From Phoronis australis (taxonomy: Eukaryota; Phoronida; Phoronidae): a DNA stretch of 64,000 nucleotides. Shown here in pieces: positions 25,123 through 38,904 of this stretch. Below the pieces are notes generated by a model. That model saw nothing but the letters and a program-made list of their open reading frames with translations. It ran no database searches and was not told the origin of the DNA. The position numbers and the translations under genes are program-made. The stretch spans positions 62,001 through 126,000 of the forward strand of contig NMRA01000812.1 of NCBI GenBank assembly GCA_002633005.1, written 5' to 3'. The first letter of the stretch is position 1, and each line of letters starts with the position of its first letter.

Positions 25123-26960
25123 TGTACCATGTGTTTTTGTCTTCAAGATTTTCATTAGACATGATGAATATATACTTTTCCAACTTTCGCAGATGTGCTC
25201 CACAAATTGTAGATTTTGAAGGCGATTTTGTTTTGAGTATGTACTAAAATTTTTTGAATTTCATTATCGGCCACAGTGATGTTAGTTTTTTCGCTCTCAA
25301 AGGTAATCAAGTTAAGGAACGTGTGTTTTTGCATTAAAGATTTTCATTAGACATGATGAATATGTACTTTACCAACTTTTGCAGATGTGCACCAAAAATT
25401 GTAGATTTTGAGGCGATTCTGTTTTGAGTATGTACTACAATTTGTGCGAATTTCATTATTGGCCTCAGTCATGCTGGCTTTTTGCTTTTCACTGTTAACT
25501 AAGCTAATGACCATGTGTTTTTGTCTTCAAGATTTTCATTAGACATGATGAATATGTACTTTACCAACTTTTGCAGAAGTGCTGCAGCAATTGTAGATTT
25601 TGAAGGCGATTTTGGTTTGAGTATGTAGTAAAATTTGTGCAAATTTCATTATTGGCCCCAGTCATGCTATCTTTTTGCTTCTCACTGTGAACCAAGGTAA
25701 AGACCATGTGTTTTTGTCTTTCAGATTTTTATTAGACATGATGAATATGTACTGTACCAACTTTCGCAGATGTGCTCCAAAAATTGTAGATTTTGAAGGC
25801 GATTTTGGTTTGAGTATGTACTAAAATTTTTTGAATTTCATTATCGGCCTCAGTGATGTTAGTTTTTTGGCTCTCAAACGTAATCAAGTTAAGGAACGTG
25901 TGTTTTTGCATTAAAGATTTTCATTAGACATGATGAATATGTACTTTACCAGCTTTTGCAGATGTGCACCAAAAATTGTACATTTTGAAGGCGATTCTGT
26001 TTTGAGTATGTGTACTAAAATTTGTGCGAATTTCATTATTGGCCCCAGTTATGCTAGCTTTTTGCTTTTCACTGTTAACTAAGTTAAGGACCATGTGTTT
26101 TTGTCTTCAAGATTTTCATTAGACATTATGAATATGTACTTTACCAACTTTTGCAGATGTGCACCAAAAATTGTAGATTTTGAAGGCGATTCTGTTTTGA
26201 GTATGTACTAAAATTTGTGCGAATTTCATTGTCGGCCTCAGTGATGTTAGTTTTTTGACTCTCAAAGGTAATCAAGTTAAGGAACATTTGGTTTTGTCTC
26301 CAAGACTTTCATTAAACATGATGAATATGCACTGTACCATTTTTCGCAGATATGCTCCAAAAATTGTAGATTTTGAAAGCGATTTTGGTTTGAATATATA
26401 GTAAAATTTGTGCGAATTTCATCATTGGCCCCTGTCATGCTAGCTGTTTGCTTCTAACAGTTAACCAAGTTAAAGACCATGTGTTTTTGTCTTCAAGATT
26501 TTCATTACACATGATGAATATATACTTTATCAACTTTTGGAGATGTACTCCACAAATTGTAGATTTTGAAGGCGATTTTGTTTTTAGTATGTTCTAAAAT
26601 TTTTCGAATTTCGTTATCGGCTTAAGTGATGTTAGTTTTTTGGCTCTCAAAGGTAATCAAGTTAAGGAACATGTGTTTTTGTTTTAAAGATTTTCATTAG
26701 ACATGATGAATATATACTTTAGTAACTTTCGCAGATGTGCTTCAAAAATTGTAGATTTTGAAGGCGATTTTGGTTTGAGAATGTAGAAAAATTGTGCGAA
26801 TTCCATTATTGGCCCCAGTCAGCCTAGCTTTTTGCTTCTCATAGTTAACCAAGTTTAAGACCATGCATTTTTATCTTCAAGACTTTGATTAGATATGGTG
26901 AATATGTATTGTTCTAAGTTTCGTAGATGTGCTATAAAATTGGAAGATTTTGAAATCGAT
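25123..26960. repeat. 193-bp satellite, block 5
   Basis: Continues directly from the ORF insert and runs into tail copy 3. About nine monomers with the same two subtypes. Confidence 0.92.
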
Positions 26961-29900
26961 TTTGGTCTAAGTTTGCAGAAAAATTCTAACTGTGACTCCT
27001 ATGCTAGGTTTTTGGCTTGCATATTTTATCAAGTTATAGAACACCTGTTTTCTTGTAAAATATTTTCTTAGTAAATGAAAACTTGTCTGTGCATGTTTCA
27101 CTGCCAACCAATAAATGTATAGGTAATTTAAACGTTTGATTGGGATTCTTTGATGAATGAACTTAACCTCCACACACAAAATTGAGGGCATAGTAATTCT
27201 TCAACTTCAATTATGTCACACAACATTTTCAGGTAAGGTTCATTTCGTTTATGGGCCTACAAAGAATTCTGGGCTTAGAAAAATCAGTTATCTTTACAGT
27301 GATGTATATAAATTGGCAAATGCATTGAGATAATTCCTTGAGGCGCATTTTTAAACTGGATTGATAACCCGAAAATAAGTGGGAGACATTAAATATTAAT
27401 CCAAAATCGATGGAATATCACTAATGTTGGGCTCTGTAATAAAGCAGTGTTTAAATAAACACTCACGCAACCCATATATACATAAAGAGTAGACCCCTAT
27501 GCCTTTGCTTTATGAAGAAAAAAAGAAGCGTCAGTTCCAGTCTTTCTGGTGCGAGCCAGAATAAATCACATTTCGGGTACGTTGAAATGTATTCAGTTTG
27601 GCGTTATAAGTGATTTACATCAGACCCGTGGGCTGACAATGTTCCGTAAGGAGACGTCTCTCGCAAAATAACTATGAAAAAGAAATCTCCTTTATTGGAT
27701 ATTAGACCCGTGATCAACCAAGTCTTATAAGCAGTTTTACATAAACGTTTAACTAAAAATAGGATACTAAATTCTCAAGTTTTGCGAAAGTTACACGGGC
27801 CTTCAAATTCTTTGGTCAAGAAATAATTTTATTCGACAATTTTAGTCTGCGAATTGTCAAGACATTTTTGATAGGCCTACAAATTGATAACTTTGTTTTG
27901 TTATATGATTTGATAGGCATCTTAATTATTTCAATCCACGCAGGATTCTCGTTCGTCTTGTTCCCGCATGCAGTAAGTAATTCCTACTTCATAAATATTT
28001 GTAAGTTCCTTGATATACTACACTATCATTACAGACTTTAAAAGCAGTATTGTTCGTCAAGGATTGAACTTAGGCTTCACTTCGGAGCGCTCCACGCGCT
28101 CAGGGCGCATTCAAACATTTTTAATCTGAAATGTCCTTAGCGAATTGTTTACTGAGCAAGAAAGAATAAATACAATTAGTACAAATTTTACCCATTGTAG
28201 CTATCATGGGCCTTTTTCCCACGGCGTGTGATTTTGTGAAATGGTCTTAGAGTTGATCAAGATTAAAAGCGAAACAATGAAGTATGTTGGGTTGGAATTG
28301 ACTCGTCAACGTGTGTTCTAAGTACCTGTACCACAGACAACTCTCACTGAAATCTTTACTTCCAAGGCCTATCAATAAACTTGGGCAGAAATTTAATCAA
28401 TCAAAACGCGCAGTGTCAAAATTAGTTGACCTAAGAAAAGCTAGCAACGATGCTTGTAGGTCCTCGTTGTATATGTTCAGTTTTAAAGTTATCTATTATT
28501 AAGTGGAGCCAACATTATGCAGCCATCTATTCATTTCTTCATGGATTAGTTCTTACTTCATTACATTCGTTCATGTTTCATTTCCTTGCTTCCTATAGAT
28601 TTGAGTTGACTTGATAGATTCTCTGTTATGTTAAATGTCTACAGGAGTTAGTGAGAGTGATAATCTATTGTATTCTCATACTTGTAGCGGCTTAAATTCT
28701 TAATCCTATAGTCACCAGCCTCTATCTTGACTTGATTCACAAACAACACAGCCCAAGCTTCTCACTCACTGATTAGTTTTGTATTTGGCGGACATTCATC
28801 GAATAAGTTCACTTGCAATATCTTTATACTATCCACGGCTTGGAATTTTCCTCCTTTAAGGTGATTTCCTCTTTTTAGTCATTCAGTTAAGTTTCACAAC
28901 ATCGCACCAGCCTATGTCTTAGTGGAACGATGCATCACCTGGGAAATTTTCCTTTCTTTTGTCATTGGTGATTGCAAGTCCTAGTAATTATCACGCCTGA
29001 AGCTTTTAAAACACGAATATGTTTTTCTCTCTGAAGCACCTCGGTTTTTTAATTCATAAGAAAACCCAAAAACATAAATAATTCTGAATGGAGTCTGTAC
29101 TGAAATGAATTTTGAAAATGAACCTAGCAATTGGGCTGTCCGTCAGTAGATACTTAGCTATATTAATACGTGCCAATACTTTCTGAGAATAACAGCCTGC
29201 CATGTCATTGAGCGAAACTACAACCCGGAAAACTGCCTTTCTCCTCCGTTAGCTGTGCTGTATAGGTCAGCTGAGTGAGCGGTGTGCGCAGTACACAATT
29301 GAAGTACAGTATTAATAGCACCTAACCCACAACGAAGCAGTGACTCGGGAAAAAGCCAGACGCAAATTGACCTTTGTCTAGTGCATGCCCACGTGCCTGT
29401 CAAGGCGTATTCAATTTTCGGATATTCTTGAGATACGATAGAGAATGTCATGAATTGACGAAATAATCATAAACAGTGAAAATAACTTGCATGTACTTAT
29501 CTTTTCATTGTTTCATACCCGCAATGCCTTCGAAAAAAGTCTTCAACTCTCTTTACAAACGACTCTGAGGATCAATGATCTTAATTCAGCGTACAAACCA
29601 CTGTAGACGCACACAAAACGACATTATCCGCCCTCATGTGAACGACTGTCTCCACAGAACGGCCGGGCTCGTACATATGTATGTTAGTACACAAATTTCC
29701 CTTAGATATACGTAATGGTTAATTACTAATGGCAGGTGACTGACCAATTCTAAGTGCACTCTAATTATAACAAGTCTATGAAATCCTCGGTTATAATATT
29801 TTTCGCCACATCTCAATGGCCGGTACTTGTATTATTGCCAGCACGAAACTATATCAGTAACTAACGAACGAACCATTTTTTTGTGGTAAGACAAGGCTTC

Positions 29901-31576
29901 TCATCTAATTAAAACAGTTTTTTGTGTTTTGACCAGCGTACGAGAAATTATTAGTATATTCCGTCAGTGGCTGTATTGCACCTAACTGCTAGACCCAACA
30001 CAAAACACGATTGTTCAGTATAGCCGCTAAGGAAAGCAAGACGGAGACATTCTTTCAGATCACACGGACCAGTCATGGCCTGTATTGATCGCTTTGGCTT
30101 AGCTCCTTTGTGCGAAGATTGCCTCAGGGCTCATTGCTGAACCACCAATTGTACCTCGTCATTGTGCGTAAGTAAAAATATGAAAGCGCTCTGAGGAGCG
30201 AAACTTGGCGAAATTAATCAAAAAAAAACACGTTCGAGAGGAAGAGAAAAGACGACGACAGAGATGATGACGAAGATGACAGCTATGACGACGATGGTGG
30301 CGATAATGGACAACCGTAGTTGTGATATCATTCATATAACGAACGTAGAGGTCAGAAATCACTAAGAAATAGGCTACAGTCTTCAGCGACACTTGGCGAA
30401 ATTAACTGAAGAAAAGACGACGTCGGAGATGATGACGAAGATGACGAATATGATGATGCTGGTGGCCATGATGAAGAACTTCATAACATTCATATGACGA
30501 ATTTAGATGTCATAAATCATTAAGAAATAGGCTGCAGTCTAGTTCAATAGAAGCTAAACCAACCTCAATGCAGCAANNNNNNNNNNNNNNNNNNNNNNNN
30601 NNNNNNNNNNNNNNNNNNNNNNNNNNNNNNNNNNNNNNNNNNNNNNNNNNNNNNNNNNNNNNNNNNNNNNNNNNNNNNNNNNNNNNNNNNNNNNNNNNNN
30701 NNNNNNNNNNNNNNNNNNNNNNNNNNNNNNNNNNNNNNNNNNNNNNNNNNNNNNNNNNNNNNNNNNNNNNNNNNNNNNNNNNNNNNNNNNNNNNNNNNNN
30801 NNNNNNNNNNNNNNNNNNNNNNNNNNNNNNNAAATAAACACAAAACAGTAAGCTATAAACGAGGCATAATTTATCAATGGCCCCATGGACTACTGCAAGG
30901 GGTCACGTACTGCATTGTAAAATTGTGGGGATACTCCAGTTTTTAAAAGATTCTGAGTCACTTCCATTCAGTAGCGTCAAGACGTGATTTATTTGTCGCT
31001 CGTCCACAATATGTTAAATAACCATCACCTCTACACCACTGGATCGAATGAAATCCGCACAGCTAATATTGATACCACGAACTCCGAAGAGAATCACGCG
31101 GCATTCATACCACTTGCAGTCTTTTCCTCCCCCCTCGCCATTGCGAATTGTATGGTGCCGTAGTCATGCCACTCGCAGTCTGTCCTTCAACCTTTCGCCA
31201 TCAATTTTGCGACCGTTCCCGTCGTCAAATGCCAAGTCTAATTTTATTCCTCCCCCGAAAATCCTAGCACTCAATGTAATTAAGAAACATATTCGACACA
31301 AAAGCACAACCTTGACAAAAACCTGCGAGGAAATCAAGCCATGAGTGCAGGTTCAGCGGTCAGTGGTAGCATATGCAGGGGTAACCCCCCCGGACATTTA
31401 ATGACTCAATAACCGCAGTCCAACCGAGTCCAACCTAGGCCAGTCTTAGGTTGAGTCACAACCCCACCGAGTTCAGAACGCGTCCGGGCGAAGCCTGACC
31501 TCACTCCGGTTGAAGGTCACCCGAGGCCTGACTGAGGCTGAAGTGCGTTCGACGGGAAGTTGGTTTCGATCAGCAC
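26960..31576. repeat. Satellite-linked tail, copy 3
   Basis: Diverged by scattered substitutions and indels from copy 2. It has an extra segment at 30181-30550 and a run of N at 30577-30831. The extra segment is itself a tandem duplication (about 150-165 bp) rich in GATGACGAAGATGAC. After 31576 it continues into a fragment shared with the 3' flank of the 382-codon ORF. Confidence 0.85.
30577..30831. other. Assembly gap (N run)
   Basis: 255 unspecified bases within tail copy 3. In copy 2 this interval corresponds to roughly 14700-14825. Confidence 1.
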
Positions 31577-31974
31577 TGTACAGTGTTAGTGTACACTGCA
31601 TCACTGCATGGCTCTCTTTATTCTCAAGATGTGATAATGTGGGTTGTGACCTCAACCACCTCTCATGGGACTGAGACTGATCCACATGTGGCAGTGGAGA
31701 CACATGTACCGTATTAACCAGAAGAAATAGTTAGGAAACTTTAGTCACAAGACAGCACCAAAATACCCCTCCAACACATTAAAGCTCATTCAGAGAAGAG
31801 AAAATAGCTATGCATGTGCTCAGGAACCTACTGTATAAATAAATGCTCTTATGCTTAACATCAACTGAGTGTGCAATCACTAATTGGTAATTCATTGTGT
31901 TTTGTCAGTGCCTGTTCCATTAGATTTTATCACCTAGGGTTATTTATGTATTTTCTGTTGTTAATGGATTGAAG

Positions 31975-32080
31975 ACAACGAAAAGTAAATATACCCGTAA
32001 ACAACAGTGTGCCTACGCGAAACTTGATTCTTTCTCAAGGCGCGGCCCGGCCTCGGTGTTTTATATCATGAAACACTACG
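31975..32080 (+). other. Possible exon with strong GTAAGT donor
   Basis: The open frame (KSKYTRKQQCAYAKLDSF..., then PASVFYIMKHY) is GC-richer than its surroundings and ends at CACTACG|GTAAGTC. The acceptor is weak and no homology is recognised. Nothing further is supported in 32220-34847. Confidence 0.2.
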
Positions 32081-34847
32081 GTAAGTCTATGGTTTTCGAG
32101 GAACTTTTGTTAGTTCTGGGTAATGCCAGTGAACCACAGAGTACTTTTTACTTGTTACTACATCAAGTACTAAACTTTTTGCACCAATTAATCAAAACAA
32201 TTTTTTTCAAATACTAAGAAAATCACTGGCAGCCAAGAATAACCTGCTAGATAGTGCTGTAATCGGGCTTCTGAAAAATATTAACATCTAGGGATTCGTG
32301 ATTCATTAAAAATTTTCTGTGAAATAATAATTTGACTTGTGTTGCTATTTTGTATTGAAATGGATAATAATCAGAATATGGTAGGTTAGGACACTACTAG
32401 TCTGTTTAGACAGCTGGTAACTCTACGTCATAGTTACAAAAGGGTCTTGATCAGCTGGACTTTAAAATCCATAAGAAATACACGGGAACAAACTATAATC
32501 AGTAATTTGAAAGGGAAAAGAGGGTATTACAAAGTTTGATGTTAAACTTGTTATATCAGCGTTAGTGGTGAAAAATTGTCCACGTTTCTTGAGGTTTGAA
32601 GTTTGCCCAGCTCAGACTTATGTTAACGACGATCATTCGGAATCCAATATTTAAACGCGCAAGTCATTTTTAAAGACAAAGTTTCACACCAAAACAATTG
32701 CTTTTCAATACAAATAATAGCACTGTGTGAATCTGTTACACAGGGCAGTTTTTGTCCGCACAGCTTGGTTAATTAGAAAAGCCCAGCAGTAATGACCTTA
32801 TCCGACTTCAGCCAGAGTCAATTCTGAGAACAGGCATATGTGGTTACATAACCGTCTGTGATGTCAGACCAGGCAGACAGCTGTGTATTGAAATGGCTAT
32901 AGCTTGCTTCATATGTTAATTCCTTTCAACTCCATTTGTTGGCATAACTAAATTGTTTTTTTTTTTGCCAACGAGGTGTAAAGACTAGTGTATCACAGAA
33001 AATAAAGCCTAATACAAAATATTACAATTTTCATTCTTCTTCATTTTCAGCAGTGAGTAGGAAGGATGTCACCTTTTAATTTAACCACGTATATAATTGA
33101 AAATTGAGTGGATGTGGCAACCTCAATGACAGAATTACAAGAACACTTGAAATGGAAGTCTTCTGAACTTGTTTTTTTAAATTCATGTGTTTATCTATTG
33201 AAATAATAATAAACCCAAGGTATCAAAAAATATTACCTGAAGATGCCAGCGAACATATTATTTCAGGCGTTCATTATGGCAAGCTAATTCTACCATGCTT
33301 TGGTCACTGAGTCATAGAAATCAAAGAACAAATCATAGGACGATTATGATTTAATCCACAGTTCAAATTATAACAAAGTGCTTCAGGCAGAATTATATAT
33401 TTGGTTTCTACAGTGAAAGACTTTTAAGGTAGTTGAAGGTTACACCTACTGTACATAAGTCAAAACTGAAATAATCTCAGTACAGTAAAGTTGATATGTA
33501 AGTCAAAATGATCAAATCTTTTACCAAAATAAGTAACTTAGAATGTGCAGTAGTTTAGAACATTTAAGCAATTCAAACGTTATCCAACAACAAGACAAAT
33601 TTACATGATATGAAAGTGGATATGCCTAACTATTACCATGGCGACCAGGTATTTCCTTACATTAGAATTCGACAAGCATGATTTGAAAAAATAAAAAGTT
33701 GCATGGAAAAAGGATTGGAGGCTGGAAGCTTCACAATCCAACATGGCCTATTACTCTAATTAAGAGCCTTTACATTTTGGGCCTTGATAACTTGAATTAA
33801 GAATGCAAAAAGTTACAACGCATGTATTAAAATTTAGAAAAATTTGAATTATATTGTGACACATAATCAAACCTTGAAGCGCAATTGACTTTCAAAGAAA
33901 AAAACGATTTCAAAACTTGTCCAACTATTTTTAAGCTGAGTGTATGGTCAACTGAATGGGATATTAACACTACAATAATTACAATATTCCTGATTATTAT
34001 TTTTTGCACAAAAACATAAACATAAACATTGTGCAAAGTTGCTTTTTGTAGCAGCTTTCATCTAAATGTATCAAAATTAAAACTTAACCAAGTACAAAAT
34101 AGCCGATTGAAGATGTCCTTCAAGTTTGTAATGGAATTCATTTCCGCTATCGCATTGGCCAATAGCCTAGGACGACCAGGAATATCCAGATATAGTGCTG
34201 ATTCAAATTTCAGGCTATTTTTCGAAAATCCCGTTCACGTATCTCTTGCTCCGAAAATGGGCCCACGTAGGCTACAGAGGTGTAAGAAGACGTGTTACCG
34301 GTCGCCTGGCGTCTTGCAATGGAATTTTTCACTAAGTTGAGGAGAAATTAGCTCACAATCGGTACGAAACAATGTAACCATTTTTACATCAGGTATGATC
34401 TTAAGAGTGCTTTGGAAGTTGGAAAAAATTATACATAATTATACATTTTTCGCCTGTAAGTAGATGGTTTGAGGTTATTTTCAAACAGTCTCTTCAGTTT
34501 TTGTAATCCACAAATTATACTTGTGACAACATGAGCATTTGTTTTACGATTGAACGTTTTGCAATTGTTATTTTGTCTCATTGTGAAACGGTGAACATAA
34601 TCATCACTGTCCCATTCCGGTGATGAGACTCTAAGGTCATACTCGCCCGGGCACAGCCGGTCTTTTCCAATTTAAGACCGATGTAGACAATTCATTCCCA
34701 ATGCGACGCAGCGTTTTTTACAAAAGCAAAACTTTGCAATGTGACGTAATATACCTAGCGTAACATGCAGCAAGTGTGTTGGGTATTGTAATGGCCGTCA
34801 TGTTTACGCGTCCATTTGAAGACTGCAAGTTTGAAACCATATATGAC

Positions 34848-35424
34848 CAGTGGCGGATTTAGATTGGGGCCAAGGGGGCCATGGNTCTCGATACCATAAC
34901 TTCAGGGGTACCATAGGAGAAGTAAACTAATTCTATATTTTCGTGCAAGTATAAAAAGAACCACTCTGAATAAGCTTATGTACATACTGCACACTTTATG
35001 TGCATGCCCTAATGAGACTGCAGCCAACAAAGATGACCTTACAGCTTAATACACTAATGTCACATTGTCATAAAATATTCTTTTTTCATGGTAAAATGCC
35101 ACATCTAAATCCATTTGCGACTTTTCGGTTGTAGCTATATACATGTTCAGTCAAACGTTTCATATATGCTTTCAACAACATTAAAGTGAACAGGTCAAAT
35201 ACCAGTTGAGCCATGTGGCCCTAATTGCGTATTGCTTCAACATCCAGTTCCTAGAACCCCATGTACAGTGTTCTGTACAATGAATGTGTCTCTTTACTCT
35301 ATTTCCCCCTTAAAATTCTCCCAGATTCCATTTGGCAGTTCGGGGGGCGAATGTCTGACGGGCAAAATCCTGGCTTACACTCTGCCCTGGCCCACCTAAC
35401 TCAAAAATCCCGGATCAGCTCCTG
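34848..35424. mobile_element. TIR element of the CAGTGGCGG family carrying ORF-flank sequence
   Basis: Left end CAGTGGCGGATTTAGA; right end, reverse-complemented, CAGGAGCTGATCCGGGA, with TTTTTGAGTTAGG as in 17615-17899. Inside, 34991-35290 matches the 3' flank of the 382-codon ORF. It is interrupted by a single N at 34885. Confidence 0.55.
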
Positions 35425-36507
35425 CATTTAATTCGAGTTTGTGAAAATCATGGGCTCACTACAAATATAACAATCATGGTGCAGACCCGTAGAAAGGTAA
35501 ATTTCATATGCCACCACCTTCCCCATTCTTCCGATGTTGCAAATTTTGTATCGACTCCCCTTGTACAACATCCGTGAAGGTGAATTCGGGGGAGGCGCAC
35601 TGTAAAACTTCGCGAATTTCATTAGTATTTTTACTGTTTTTCAGATAGACAAATGTCGTTAAGTGAAAATTATTATTTGGGGAACGGGTGATTTTCTTTA
35701 CTTCAGCCTGCAACTAAAGTCACTGAAGCATAAACAGTTCTTATCAGCTTAGCTCCTAATCGTCAGAAATTACCTCTCGATGTTAGTATTTTCATAAAGA
35801 TGCCAGTCAGAAACCAACGGGCACTCTCTCCATGAGTGGCACCTTACGAACTAATCACTAAAAACACGAAAAGATGCTCTTTCACTTTCTACATCGGAAC
35901 GCTGTGTAGATCAGGGACGATCTCTGAAGCCATGTGTTCTCGTCACTTACCTAGTTAGAATGATGGAAAAAAATAATCGGTCTCCCTAGAAAAAACATAG
36001 TTGTAAGACCAACACTGACTATTTTTGGAAAAGTTTAGTTTGTAGATTAAAAATAGTTCAAAACCTTGTTAGAACTCATAAAATCTTGTCTACCGTTTGA
36101 TCAGAGACCGTCATTGGGTTCATTGATTTTTTACGTCTTTCAACATAGATATTCCACTAATCAACAATTAGCTATTTACTGATGCCGAGCAGCGAGGATA
36201 TTGTTCTTTTGTTATGCAGCAGTCTTTTCGACGGTCATGTTGATTGATTATTACCGGCGTCACGGCTACAGTGGCCTTTTGAGTCACAGGCCAATTTTTT
36301 GTGTTGCCAGTACTGTTGTTGTCTATTCCAATATTAAAAGAAAGCCTGATGTTTGAAATTAGTGCCTGGTTGAGTATTTTGGAACTTGAAGTGAAATGTT
36401 TAATTTAAGTATTCTCTCGAAGGAATAAAGGAACTCTAAACAGCTGTTTTTTTGTGTAGGCCTATCAGATATCTTTGACTTTGTGAAGGCCTATCATTTA
36501 TCCTAAA

Positions 36508-37160
36508 ACTTGGAAAATTCAATTTCTTGTGTAGTAAAAATCGTGTGGTAAACCAAGTATCACCTGAATGGTTGTAAAGCATTGTAAAAGCGTTTTATAC
36601 TACTTTTGAAACACCTCTGAATGCTTTCACACTTGTTTTCTATCCAATTTCAAGTTTAAGCAAGCCGCGTCTATGCTTTAACTTGGAATAATTCGATTTC
36701 TGCTATACAAAAAATCTCTAGGATACCACATATTCTCCAACTAGGTGCAATACGTTGTAAATGCATTTGTACTTGTTCTGTCTAATTCCAAGTTCAAGCA
36801 AGCCACGCCCTTGTTTAAACTTGGAATAATTCAATTTCTCCATTACAAAAAATCGTGTGGTCAATCAAACATTCTCTGACCGGTTACAGTATGTCATGAA
36901 TGTATTTTCTATTACAACTGGAATACCTCTGAATGCATTCGCAGTTGTTTTCTATCCAAGTCCAAGTTCAAGCAAGCCACGCCCTTGCTTAAACTTGGAA
37001 TGATTGTATATTAGCTTTACAAAAAGTCACGTGGTGAACCAAACATTCTCTGACTGGTTACAATATGTTGTAAGCACAATTTTTTCTTATCGTGAGACTT
37101 TACTGAACACGAATTCCAAGTTTAAGCAGGCCACGCCACTGCTTCATCTTGGAATAATTC
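36508..37160. repeat. Tandem array of hairpin-forming repeats
   Basis: Five units spaced about 140-173 bp, each with ACTTGGAATAATTC-like sequence. Four contain a palindrome of the form CCAAGTTnAAGCAAG, loop CCACGCC, CTTGCTTAAACTTGG. The clearest are 36785-36827 (18-bp stem), 36961-36999 and 37113-37155; 36651-36685 is weaker. The segments between hairpins also repeat (AACATTCTCTGACnGGTTAC). Confidence 0.8.
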
Positions 37161-37541
37161 TGAGTTCGCTTTACAAACCTTAGATGTATGTCGTGAATCA
37201 AGCATTCGCTGACATATTACAAGACATTATGAGCAATGTTTTCTGTCCTTGTAAATTGTCGGCGATTAATTTTTAGCCAATGCCAAGTTTAAACGATGAC
37301 TGTAGAAAAATAACGCAGCAGTAAACCGGTTCTAACGTACAAATAAAACTCACGTTTGGCCCAGTTGCGCGCCAAACAAAAGCTCCTTCACATTTATTGT
37401 AAAAACACTGACAGCAATCTCTGATTGGCTGATATGTCAGTGGTTGAAAGGGTATCGACTGCTTATCAGATAGTGCTGCTCCATATTGTGGCATTGACTT
37501 GATACAGTTTACATAGCATTTTATCATTGTATCACCGGCTC

Positions 37542-38904
37542 TTGTTATTTACTGTTTGTCAGTGTGGTAAAAGGTTCGCCTTTTTGTATGGCACCTGGTT
37601 GTTCGAACTCTTCAAAAAAGGTATCGTCTATGGGGAGGGACATAGGATACCATCCGTTGACCTTGCCTTGGTGTAAAGCTGCATGCTAAATTAATTCAAA
37701 ACAAAATACTGTTCCCTTTAGTAAGCAAACATGGAATAATTGTCTGTTCATTTTCCAAAAATCAGTGGTGAAGTAAGCTTTCTCTCGCAGATTACAACCT
37801 GTAAACGCAATTCCTGTTCTTTAGACTACTCTTACGTGTTAGCAATCGTCGTCTACAAAATTCCAAATTTAACCAGTACTTAGAACAATACTGGATTTCA
37901 CACTTTCATTTAAAAAAGAAATTAATAGCTTCGATGAGACACTTTCATAGCCTAACAGTGAAATCCTCGAGTTGGAAGCTCAGGGGGTCACAGAAAACAT
38001 GTTCTCCATGTTAGTGCAGGTGGACCGGAGTGACTGCACCTGATAGATGTTACGACGAAAATGGTGGATAGTTTTTAAAGATATTTAAAAATAAGTATGC
38101 GACGTTGTTTTAACGATATCTGCATGGACAGGTCTAAATTTTTATCTTCTCCAACATACAACCTAATTACAATACAGCATAAATCATTCTGTGTAATGTA
38201 CAAAGACTAGCATACAGTATTTNTTGTTATTTACTGTTTGTCAGTGTGGTAAAAGGTTCGCCTTTTTGTATGGCACCTGGTTGTTCGAACTCTTCAAAAA
38301 GGTATCGTCTATGGGGAGGGACATAGGATACCATCCGTTGACCTTGCCTTGGTGTAAAGCTGCATGCTAAATTAATTCAAAACAAAATACTGTTCTCTTT
38401 AGTAAGCAAACATGGAATAATTGTCTGTTCATTTTCCAAAAATCAGTAGTGAAGTAAGCTTTCTCTCGCAGATTACAACGGTAAACGCAATTCCTGTTCT
38501 TTAGACTACTCTTACATGTTAGCAATCGTCTTCTACAAAATTCCAAATTTAACCAGTACTTAGAACAATACTGGATTTCACCCTTTCATTTAAAAAAAAA
38601 ATTAATAGCTTCGATGAGACACTTTCAAAGCCTAACAGTGAAATCCTCGAGTTGGAAGCTCAGGGGGTCACAGAAAACATGTTCTCCATGTTAGTGCAGG
38701 TGGACCAGAGTGACTGCACCTGATAGATGTTACGACGAAAATTGTGGATAGTTTTTAAAGATATTTAAAAATAAGTATGCGACGTTGTTTTAACGATATC
38801 TGCATGGACAGGTCTAAATTTTTATTTTCTCCAACATACAACCTAATTACAATACAGCATAAATCATTCTGTGTAATGTACAAAGACTAGCATACAGTAT
38901 TTTT
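37542..38904. repeat. Side-by-side duplicate 37542-38222 / 38224-38904
   Basis: Two 681-bp stretches, nearly identical, meet at the single N at 38223. They are best explained as unmerged alleles. No gene was seen in either, nor in 37200-37541. Confidence 0.9.

Noticed and set aside
34029-34340. 103-codon plus-strand frame
   Set aside because: No homology recognised and no supporting splice or promoter signals.
36508-37160. CRISPR-like regular repeats
   Set aside because: Spacing varies, the spacers themselves are related, and the context is eukaryotic; it is a tandem hairpin repeat.
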